Of a DNA stretch of 5,426 nucleotides, positions 1 to 5,426 are shown piece by piece (position 1 is the stretch's first letter; each line of letters begins with the position of its first letter). This DNA comes from Victivallales bacterium (GTDB taxonomy: Bacteria; Verrucomicrobiota; Lentisphaeria; Oligosphaerales; Oligosphaeraceae). The notes beneath the pieces are model-generated. The model ran no database searches. It was not told the DNA's origin and saw only the letters and a list, made by a program, of their open reading frames with translations. The stretch covers positions 1-5,426 of the forward strand of contig JAFRLP010000544.1 in the NCBI GenBank assembly GCA_017431185.1. The letters are read 5' to 3'. The translations under genes and the position numbers were made by a program.

Positions 1-143
1 AAAGGACGAAAAGGACGAAAAGGACGAAAAGGACGAAAAGGACGAAAAGGACGAAAAGGACGAAAAGGACGAAAAGGACGAAAAGGACGCAAAGCACGAA
101 AAGGACGAAAAGGACGAAAAGGACGAAAAGGACGAAAAGGACA
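1..143. repeat. 9-bp tandem repeat array, unit aaaaggacg, 16 units
   Basis: Read directly: a perfect 9-bp period with unit aaaaggacg, first copy cut by the window edge (1-8), then full units from 9 to 143. Two units deviate: 90-98 reads caaagcacg (two changes), and the last, 135-143, ends in A instead of G. The array probably continues left of the window, so its true length is unknown. Because the period is a multiple of three and the unit makes no stop, all six frames stay open through it, but no start or gene context supports coding. One strand is almost all purine and the other, which is the sense strand of the upstream operon, is pyrimidine-rich (cgtcctttt). There are no spacers, so it is not CRISPR. 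Its function is unknown. It lies downstream of the large hydrolase gene and could affect transcription termination or be a neutral microsatellite. Confidence 0.97.
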
Positions 144-174
144 GAGGGGGGCAAAAGCTTTCACACTTCAGTCC

Positions 175-219
175 CTTGTGTCGCTTGTGTCGCTTGTGTC
201 GCTTGTGTCGCTTGTGTCA
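175..219. repeat. Second 9-bp tandem repeat array, unit cttgtgtcg, 5 units
   Basis: Five contiguous 9-bp units: 175-183, 184-192, 193-201 and 202-210 are identical (cttgtgtcg), and 211-219 reads cttgtgtca. On the minus strand the unit is cgacacaag, and the gene-proximal copy is tgacacaag, whose first three bases are the TGA stop of the large hydrolase gene (217-219). The array therefore starts exactly at the end of the coding sequence. The 31 bases to the left (144-174) separate it from the aaaaggacg array and hold only a short G run and an 8-bp palindrome aaagcttt (154-161). I see no stable hairpin with a U tract here, so there is no clear intrinsic terminator. Confidence 0.95.
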
Positions 220-3200
220 CTCCACGAGGAGCCAGCGGGCGTCGTAGGAGGGGATGTGAAGGGTGGCGGAGCCGTTGGCGAGCGGGATTGGCTTGCCGGT
301 GAGGGCGTCAGAGGCGTTGCCCTTGAGTCCGAGTTTGGCGAGGTGGAGCGTGATGGGGACTTCCGCGTCCTGCCAGGTCAGGTTGCTGACCTGGACGAGG
401 GCGCGGCCTGGCTTGAGCCAGACGCTGGCGTATTGCCTTTTGCCCTGGTCGGTGGTGACGTACTCCGCGTTCCTGAAATAGGGGAGGAATTCCGCGCTGC
501 ATGTGCCGAACCTGCCGGTGACGGTCAGGAACGGCTTGTATCCGAACACATCCTCGGGGTAACGATGGTGGTGCGCCCCGTATGTGGCGCAGTCGTGAAG
601 ACCGGCGACGGCGACCATCCCCTTGTGGCCGAAGGGCACGAAGGTGGAGATGGCGCAGGAGATGACTCCAAAGGCGCGGGTGGGGTCGTTCTGGGCGCGG
701 AACTGCGCGACGTCAATGTCCCAGCCCTGCTTGTTGGTGTTCTCCAGATACTGCTCTCCGCAAAGGTATTTGTCAGCCCACGAGAGGAATACCGCGTGGT
801 TTTCGCCCGAACTGTGCATGAAATGCTCCCGGGGAATCGGACGCAGTTTGGTGATGGCGTAGAGCCGTTTGGCGAACCGACGTCCGTTGAGAAGATTTCC
901 GGACTGCCTGAGCTCGCCGTTGGCGTCAAGGTCGCGGTATCCGCAGCCATGGGCCTCGTTGCGGCAGTTGCGTCCGCAGATGAACAGATTGTCGGTGTAG
1001 ATGCCAAGGTTGTCGTAGCGTTTCATCAGGTTGTCGAAATAGTACAGCAGGTAGTCGGTGTAGTCACGGCAGCCGGCGCACATGTACCAGAATCCCTCGT
1101 CGGGGGAGCCGTAGAAGGCTGCGGGCTGGGTGCGGTAGAAGTCGCTGTAGAGCGTGTCTTCACGGGAGCCGATGCGCACGCCGAAACTGTAGCCGAAATA
1201 GAACCTCATGCCACGGGACTTGAGGTTGGCGAGCATCTTGCCGAAAGCCTCGTAGCCTTCATCGTTGGTATAGGGGAGATTTCGGTATCCCTGGGGACGC
1301 GGGCCGTAGAACTGGAAGATGCGGTTGAGGTAGCCGAGGTGGCTCTTGAAGCCGACGTTATCCAGCGCGTCCAATCGGGTGAAGAATTCGGCGGCGGTGG
1401 AGGGGAGGGGGCCGCGTTCCGTCTGAACCTGGCGTACATCGCCGACGCGGGTTTCCGTCTGGCCTCCCTTGGTGAAATCGGCCATCCGCACGGTGTCCTT
1501 GTCCTGTGTGAAGTCACCCGACTGTTCGACGGCGACACGCGAGACTTTGACCTTTTCGTAGTGGAAGTCGGCGTGGCCCTCCTTGGTGGACTTGCCGAAG
1601 GAGACCGACTCGATTTTCCTCTGGGGCGCCAGACCTGTGAAGGCGGCAGCGGTTTGTCCGTCAATCACGAGCGTGGCGTCGGTCCCTTTCAGGACGAATG
1701 CGGCGGAGTGCCACCCCTTGGTCAGCGGCGGGCAGGGGAGGGTGGACTGGATGGCTTTCCCCGCCTGGGCGATGGTGAAGCCGCCGTCCGTATTGTAGCG
1801 GAGACCGCAGTTGCCCACAGTGACAAGGTTCTGGGTGAGGAGTGGCTGCACGTGGTAGTCAGGGTGCTTCCACTGCGGGTCGAATGCCCAGAAGGCGTTC
1901 CACTGCACGGTGCATTCGCCTTTGACCCCCTGGAGGCCGTTGAGGGCGATGCGCGCCTTGTCGAGCGAACCCGACCACGCGGTCGTTCTTGGGTCGATGT
2001 ACGAGCATGTGGCCAGGTAATCAGGCTTGCGCACGAGCGGTTTGGCGGGGAACGCCTGGAGACCGAAGCGATAGGTGCGCTCCCGGTCAAGACCTATCGG
2101 CTTGTCAATGAAGGTGAGGCGGATGACCACGCGGTCGTCCTGCGGAATGAGCCGATGGGAACCGCCCTCGGCGGCGCGTGAGCAGTCCCTCTCGTCCTCG
2201 GCGGTCAGTTCGATGCCGCGCTCCTCATTGCGGAGGGTGAGGATCTGCTTGAAGTCGATGCTCTCCCAGGGTTTGAAGTCGTAGGCCCACCGTCCATCCA
2301 TGTCACCGCCGGAACGGAAGACCGGCATGGGATTGAGGATGGTGGCGTACTCGCGCCTGACGGGAATGTCCAGGTAGAGGCTGGAGGCCGTTTGGCCAGG
2401 GACTGCCTTGACGGTGACGGTGTACCAGGTGAAACCATCCTCCTCCGCCCAGCCTGTCCAGCGGCAGTCGCTGTTCTCGGCCCGCCATTCGACCCGGTTG
2501 GGCTTGACGGAGGTGACGGTGCGCGTGGCCTGCGCCAACTCCTTGCCGTCAAGGAGCAGTGTGACGGGCGCCGCCAGAAGATTATGGCCCTGGCTGAATA
2601 CGGACTCGGGCAGGGCGCGTCCGCCGAAATGCATGGAGGTCTGCAGGAACTCCAGAGAGTCCTTTGCCTGGCGGATGGGGGTGAAGGGGGGCAGCGGGTC
2701 ATCGACCTCGCCCATGGCGCTGCCGGTCCAGGGTTCACGGGCTGGGCGGGTCACGGTGAAATCGCGTCTGCCCAGGCTGGTGCCATTGGAGTCGAGGATT
2801 TGCACGGCAAGTTTTGCGGGCTTCTCCAACGGCAGTTTCTCGACGCTGATGCGCAGACCTTTGGCTTTGCCCTTGACCTCGAACACCCCTTTGCCGACCC
2901 CCTCCAGAGACCAGTGCAACTGGTATTCGGGGATGGAGGTGATGTCGCTGGTGAGTTCCACGTAGCCGATGGGCAGGTAGGTGGCCAGGCCGAGATGCGA
3001 CTCCAGGCGATGCCGGAACACCTCCGCGTTTCGGTAGATTTCACGACCCTGCGCGTCCCTCACCACGACCACGGCCAGTTCGTTGTCGGGAACGTAGGGA
3101 AGGCGGAAGCGCTTTTCGCCAGTCGGCGCAATGACCTTGACGGTTCCGAAGTGCGCCTTGTCATTGCCGTATTCGCAGAAGACGTGGGTTTCCCCGCCGG

Positions 3201-4455
3201 GGTTTTGCAAGACCAGTTGCAGCCCCCCGTCCGCCAGGATATCCATTCCCGCGCAGACGCTGGAGGGGGACATGATGGCGATGGGGAATTCGTCTGTCTT
3301 GGCGGCGGTGACATGGGAGGCTCCGCTGGCCGCGAAACTCCAGCAGGTGTAGAGCACACGTTTGGCTCCGCCCCGCTCCGACTTGTCGGTTTGCAGGAAA
3401 TTCAGGCGGAAGGGACGATTCTCCTCCCGCAACTGCGGTATCTCTGCACGCGGGATGGCGAGGGTGGCCCACCAGCCCTTCTCCTCCTTGCCGGCGGCGG
3501 CCTTCGCCGTGGAGTCCCATCCAGACGGCTCGCCGTCTCGCCGGTTGCTGTCATAGATGGCCGCATTGGCGTTGACGATGATCTGGGCGAAACCGTCGTC
3601 CTCCACTCCCGCGAAGATGGCTTCGATGGAGTCGTCGCGGAAGATGGTGGAGTCGTGCTCCTTGAATTGCGCGGCAGGGGGTTCGCCGGTCTGCACGGTG
3701 TAGCGCAGGTAGAGGAACAGGTCGTCGTATCCGGCCTGGATGGTGGTGGCGCCGCTTTCGGGAAGTCCTGTGAAGTCGTCCTTGAATCCCGCGAGACGCA
3801 ATGCGCCGGCCCAGGGGGCCCTGGAGTTCAGTGGGGGTGCGGAAATCCTGGGCAGGACGAATGTGGCGGGTACGCCCGTGCGTTGCGCGCCGTCGCCCTG
3901 TGCGCTCACTTCGCCGAAGTCGATGTCCAGTTTGTCGCCTTTGGCGGGGGCGAACTTGAAGCGCAGCATCACCGCGCCCAGTTCCCCGGGGCCGGGGGTG
4001 TAGTCCAGCGTGTAGGTCTGCCAGGTCTTGCCGAGTGGCTGCGGTTCCAGGGTCGCGGGGCGGCGCAGCCAGGTCGGACGGCCCTTCTCGTTCAGGAGAT
4101 ATTCGTGGACGTATGCGGAGACCTGTCCGTCGCCCCGTGCCTGGAAGGTGATGCGCACAGGCGAATGGGGCACGGCGGTGAAGTCCGCGTCCAGCAGGAG
4201 TTTGTCATAGCCGACCTGTGGCGGCCTGTCGCATTTGATGTTGAGATGCGCGTGCGCCACGTCCGCCTCCACATCCTTGAGCAGGCGGAATGCGCTGTAG
4301 CTGTGCTGTGTCATTTCCCAGTGCGGCTGGAGTTTGTGGCGATGGAGGCTGGCCTTGTAGTCCAGGCCCAGGAATCTTCCGTTGTGCAGGTATTCGAAGG
4401 CGGGCAGTGTGACCGCCAGCAGGCAAATGAAAAGGAAGGTCAGTTTCTTCAGCAT
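217..4455 (-). CDS. Exported multidomain glycoside-hydrolase-like protein (GH123-N/DUF6067-like, with CBM9-like and LamG-like modules)
   Basis: This 1412-residue protein probably degrades a complex polysaccharide or glycoprotein glycan outside the cytoplasm; the substrate is unknown. Residues 1-19 are a classic signal peptide (KK, hydrophobic core, cut near LPA/F); C11 follows I, so it is not a lipobox. Residues 21-185 look like a carbohydrate-binding beta sandwich. Residues 200-395 resemble CBM9 (GYDDLFLYLRY at 242, FRDDSIEAIF at 272, GWWATLAIP at 327). Residues 400-570 are beta-rich linker. Residues 588-805 match the GH123-N/DUF6067 style (DGFTWYTVTV at 673, FGLQAFPAKP at 797). Residues 815-975 look LamG-like (GWHSAAFVLKG at 914, VIDGQ at 930). 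Residues 1030-1310 look like a TIM barrel with GIYTDN (D1155), HGCGY (1169), D1228 and GE (E1234) as candidate catalytic or binding acids. Residues 1330-1412 form a terminal beta domain. The start is set by the signal peptide; no Shine-Dalgarno is visible. It follows the pseudopilin gene by 60 bases. Family names come from remembered motifs, not a search. The reading frame is intact. Confidence 0.88.
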   Translation of the reverse strand: MLKKLTFLFICLLAVTLPAFEYLHNGRFLGLDYKASLHRHKLQPHWEMTQHSYSAFRLLKDVEADVAHAHLNIKCDRPPQVGYDKLLLDADFTAVPHSPVRITFQARGDGQVSAYVHEYLLNEKGRPTWLRRPATLEPQPLGKTWQTYTLDYTPGPGELGAVMLRFKFAPAKGDKLDIDFGEVSAQGDGAQRTGVPATFVLPRISAPPLNSRAPWAGALRLAGFKDDFTGLPESGATTIQAGYDDLFLYLRYTVQTGEPPAAQFKEHDSTIFRDDSIEAIFAGVEDDGFAQIIVNANAAIYDSNRRDGEPSGWDSTAKAAAGKEEKGWWATLAIPRAEIPQLREENRPFRLNFLQTDKSERGGAKRVLYTCWSFAASGASHVTAAKTDEFPIAIMSPSSVCAGMDILADGGLQLVLQNPGGETHVFCEYGNDKAHFGTVKVIAPTGEKRFRLPYVPDNELAVVVVRDAQGREIYRNAEVFRHRLESHLGLATYLPIGYVELTSDITSIPEYQLHWSLEGVGKGVFEVKGKAKGLRISVEKLPLEKPAKLAVQILDSNGTSLGRRDFTVTRPAREPWTGSAMGEVDDPLPPFTPIRQAKDSLEFLQTSMHFGGRALPESVFSQGHNLLAAPVTLLLDGKELAQATRTVTSVKPNRVEWRAENSDCRWTGWAEEDGFTWYTVTVKAVPGQTASSLYLDIPVRREYATILNPMPVFRSGGDMDGRWAYDFKPWESIDFKQILTLRNEERGIELTAEDERDCSRAAEGGSHRLIPQDDRVVIRLTFIDKPIGLDRERTYRFGLQAFPAKPLVRKPDYLATCSYIDPRTTAWSGSLDKARIALNGLQGVKGECTVQWNAFWAFDPQWKHPDYHVQPLLTQNLVTVGNCGLRYNTDGGFTIAQAGKAIQSTLPCPPLTKGWHSAAFVLKGTDATLVIDGQTAAAFTGLAPQRKIESVSFGKSTKEGHADFHYEKVKVSRVAVEQSGDFTQDKDTVRMADFTKGGQTETRVGDVRQVQTERGPLPSTAAEFFTRLDALDNVGFKSHLGYLNRIFQFYGPRPQGYRNLPYTNDEGYEAFGKMLANLKSRGMRFYFGYSFGVRIGSREDTLYSDFYRTQPAAFYGSPDEGFWYMCAGCRDYTDYLLYYFDNLMKRYDNLGIYTDNLFICGRNCRNEAHGCGYRDLDANGELRQSGNLLNGRRFAKRLYAITKLRPIPREHFMHSSGENHAVFLSWADKYLCGEQYLENTNKQGWDIDVAQFRAQNDPTRAFGVISCAISTFVPFGHKGMVAVAGLHDCATYGAHHHRYPEDVFGYKPFLTVTGRFGTCSAEFLPYFRNAEYVTTDQGKRQYASVWLKPGRALVQVSNLTWQDAEVPITLHLAKLGLKGNASDALTGKPIPLANGSATLHIPSYDARWLLVE

Positions 4456-4475
4456 GGTGGATTGGAGGGTGGCTG
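4456..4475 (-). promoter_or_regulatory. Translation start region of the hydrolase gene without a Shine-Dalgarno
   Basis: On the minus strand the 20 bases before the ATG are C- and A-rich (ccaccctccaatccacc just before ATG) and contain no GGAG or AGGA core. The downstream signal peptide strongly fixes this ATG, and no other start codon lies in frame between the pseudopilin stop and it. Initiation is therefore either SD-independent or coupled to translation of the pseudopilin gene upstream. The pseudopilin gene, by contrast, has a good SD. Confidence 0.5.
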
Positions 4476-4512
4476 GGATATTGTGCTGTCGTGCAGGTGA
4501 TGATGCGGGAAA

Positions 4513-4524
4513 AGCCTAACGGCT
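4513..4524 (-). terminator. Weak hairpin with short U run over the pseudopilin stop codon
   Basis: On the minus strand agcc-gtta-ggct can form a 4-bp stem with a 4-base loop, followed by a T run of four counting the last stem base (4510-4513). The TAG stop of the pseudopilin gene (4516-4518) spans the loop-stem edge. The stem is too short for a convincing intrinsic terminator. At most it could attenuate transcription between the pseudopilin and the hydrolase or slow the ribosome at the stop. It may be chance. Confidence 0.2.
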
Positions 4525-5238
4525 GACTTGACGTGAATTGGGATAGCAGGGATTGAGGAAGGGGACTTTGGTCTGGTGGGTCTGCCCCTTGATGATGTCG
4601 CCCGCTGGGGTGGAGTGGGTCTTGAAACTGGTGACATGTCCATCCAGCCAGGTGACGTTGAAACTGTCGAGGTGGCGGTTGGCGGGGGTGTAGGAGGCGC
4701 CGTAGAGGTTGGTTCCCTTGTTCATGGGACTATATTTGATGATCATGCTTCCTGGTTTGGTGTCCACAAATAGCGAACAGGTGGAGGGGGTGGTGGCCTG
4801 GGTGAGTTTGCCGATGTAGCCCCAGTCCTCTGCCGTGGTCGATGTGGCATTGCCCATGCAGGCGTAGGTGTTGATTCCGTAGGAGAGGAAGAGGTTGGAG
4901 GCGGTCAGCGGTTCGGAGTTGCACCAGAGGCAGGTTCTTTTCCCAAGGGGACGGCTGTTTTTCCCATTGTTGCCCAGCGCCAGGTAGGAGAGCAGTTTGT
5001 CCTCCCAGGCAGGCGCAACCTTGTCATTTTCGTCAAAACTGTAGGGCACATTGCCTTCGCTGTCATCGACATAGAGGATGTAGCTCAGCTCCAGTTGCTT
5101 GAGGTTGCCCGTGCAGGAAATGGAGCGGGCCTTCTCTCTGGCTTTGCTCAATGCAGGCAGAAGCATTGAGGCAAGTATGGCGATTATGGCTATGACGACC
5201 AATAATTCAATCAGTGTAAATCGTTTGCTGGCAGGCAT
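4516..5238 (-). CDS. Type II secretion/type IV pilin-like pseudopilin with H-X9-DG C-terminal motif
   Basis: This 240-residue protein starts with a short basic leader and the prepilin signature [19 protein letters not shown]. Cleavage by prepilin peptidase is expected between R6 and F7, which puts the conserved glutamate (E11) at mature position 5. The residue before the cut is Arg, not the usual Gly. A single N-terminal helix (about 7-33) anchors it in the inner membrane and packs into a pilus-like fibre; AREKAR and CTGNLKQ follow, as in the many pseudopilins of Lentisphaerota and Planctomycetota. The globular part has a CLWC pair (103-106). The C-terminal motif H189, nine residues, D199-G200 fits the H-X9-DG pattern exactly. 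The start is supported by AGGAG 8 bases upstream. It sits between a regulator and a large exported hydrolase, so a role in secretion, display or substrate handling for that enzyme is plausible but inferred. Confidence 0.95.
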   Translation of the reverse strand: MPASKRFTLIELLVVIAIIAILASMLLPALSKAREKARSISCTGNLKQLELSYILYVDDSEGNVPYSFDENDKVAPAWEDKLLSYLALGNNGKNSRPLGKRTCLWCNSEPLTASNLFLSYGINTYACMGNATSTTAEDWGYIGKLTQATTPSTCSLFVDTKPGSMIIKYSPMNKGTNLYGASYTPANRHLDSFNVTWLDGHVTSFKTHSTPAGDIIKGQTHQTKVPFLNPCYPNSRQVSR

Positions 5239-5241
5239 TTG

Positions 5242-5426
5242 TCAATCTCCTGTTGGGGGTGGTGGAAAGGAAAGGGTGTCGGCGTTGGCGAGCGTGATGG
5301 GGAACAGGGTGTGTTCCGGGGAGATTTCCGTGCTGTCCAGTTCCCGTGAGAGCAGGCGCCAGGCCTCGACGGCCAGGCGATGGTAATCGGGATTCTCCTG
5401 GATGGTGCAGAAGCAGTCATCCAGGG
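5242..5426 (-). CDS. C-terminal end of a probable LacI-family (periplasmic-binding-protein-like) transcriptional regulator, 5' end outside the window
   Basis: Only the last 60 codons are present, entering at the right edge with the first full codon at 5424-5422 and ending in TGA at 5242-5244. The visible sequence runs DDCFCTIQENPDYHRLAVEA, WRLLSREL, then LFPITLANADTLSF and a proline-rich tail PPPPTGD. The order 'T-I-x-Q/R-x-P-x-x-x-x-x-x-A-V-E-x-x-x-x-L, then hydrophobic-P-x-x-L' is the usual end of the sugar-binding domain of LacI/PurR regulators. No DNA-binding domain can be seen, so a GntR-LacI hybrid or another binding-protein fold remains possible. The pseudopilin gene starts three bases after the stop, and its ribosome binding site lies inside this gene, which implies cotranscription and probably translational coupling. 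A regulator of the downstream hydrolase is the natural inference. Confidence 0.6.
   Translation of the reverse strand, partial: LDDCFCTIQENPDYHRLAVEAWRLLSRELDSTEISPEHTLFPITLANADTLSFPPPPTGD
5247..5251 (-). promoter_or_regulatory. Shine-Dalgarno AGGAG of the pseudopilin gene
   Basis: The minus strand reads aggag, eight bases, then ATG. The motif overlaps the last sense codons of the upstream regulator, so ribosomes ending on the regulator would finish on top of the pseudopilin start site. This supports the ATG at 5238 and an operon. Confidence 0.8.

Noticed and set aside
1..143. CRISPR array or coding repeat (KDE or KGR) at the left edge
   Set aside because: Units abut with no spacers, which excludes CRISPR. 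All six frames are open only because the unit is 9 bp and stop-free; no start codon, ribosome binding site or gene-like continuation supports translation.
144..174. Intrinsic terminator for the hydrolase gene in the gap between the arrays
   Set aside because: The only symmetry is the 8-bp palindrome aaagcttt with no loop and no following U tract on the operon strand, so it cannot form a normal terminator hairpin.
178..2181. A 667-codon open frame on the plus strand, starting GTG inside the repeat array
   Set aside because: It is wholly antisense to the well-supported hydrolase gene. Its start (SLVSLV repeats) is repeat-derived, it shows no recognisable domain, and such long shadows arise from strong G/C third-position bias.
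4423..4425. C11 of the hydrolase signal peptide as a lipoprotein cysteine
   Set aside because: The residue before it is Ile and the preceding residues do not fit a lipobox; a standard signal peptidase I site near A19 fits better.
2392..4500. A 702-codon open frame on the plus strand
   Set aside because: Also antisense to the hydrolase gene, rich in G, V, D and E as expected from reverse reading of GC-biased codons, with no signal peptide or known motif.
5211..5420. A 69-codon frame beginning MTASAPSRRI at the right edge
   Set aside because: It overlaps both the pseudopilin start and the regulator end in another frame and is R/P/S-rich as shadows are. The neighbouring frame gives the regulator-like sequence and ends right before the pseudopilin.

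Overview
The window suggests a free-living or gut bacterium of the PVC group, most likely a Lentisphaerota/Victivallis-like or Kiritimatiellota-like lineage. This rests on three things: a typical short H-X9-DG pseudopilin, a giant secreted glycoside-hydrolase-like protein, and GC-rich coding sequence with strong third-position G/C bias. The taxonomic call is inference; the window has no rRNA or other phylogenetic marker.

All genes lie on the minus strand and read from right to left. At the right edge (5242-5426) is the 3' end of a gene whose last 60 codons look like the effector-binding C-terminus of a LacI-type regulator. Three bases after its stop starts a 240-residue type II/IV-pilin-like pseudopilin (4516-5238), with its ribosome binding site inside the regulator's last codons. 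After a 60-base gap comes a 1412-residue exported multidomain protein (217-4455). Its parts, in order, are a signal peptide, a carbohydrate-binding-type beta domain, a CBM9-like domain, a beta-rich linker, a GH123-N/DUF6067-like beta domain, a LamG-like insertion, a TIM-barrel-like catalytic region with a cysteine cluster, and a C-terminal beta domain.

The left end (1-219) is non-coding and holds two different tandem arrays, both with a 9-bp period: 16 units of aaaaggacg (1-143, running off the window edge) and 5 units of cttgtgtcg (175-219). The second array overlaps the stop codon of the large gene.

The three genes plausibly form one operon-like carbohydrate-utilisation cassette: a sugar-responsive regulator, a pseudopilin, and a large exported enzyme that attacks a complex glycan. 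All three lie in the same reading frame, separated only by single stop codons and short open linkers. The less ordinary signals are the paired 9-bp arrays at the operon end, the stop codon formed by a variant repeat unit, and the pyrimidine-rich transcript predicted from the left array.
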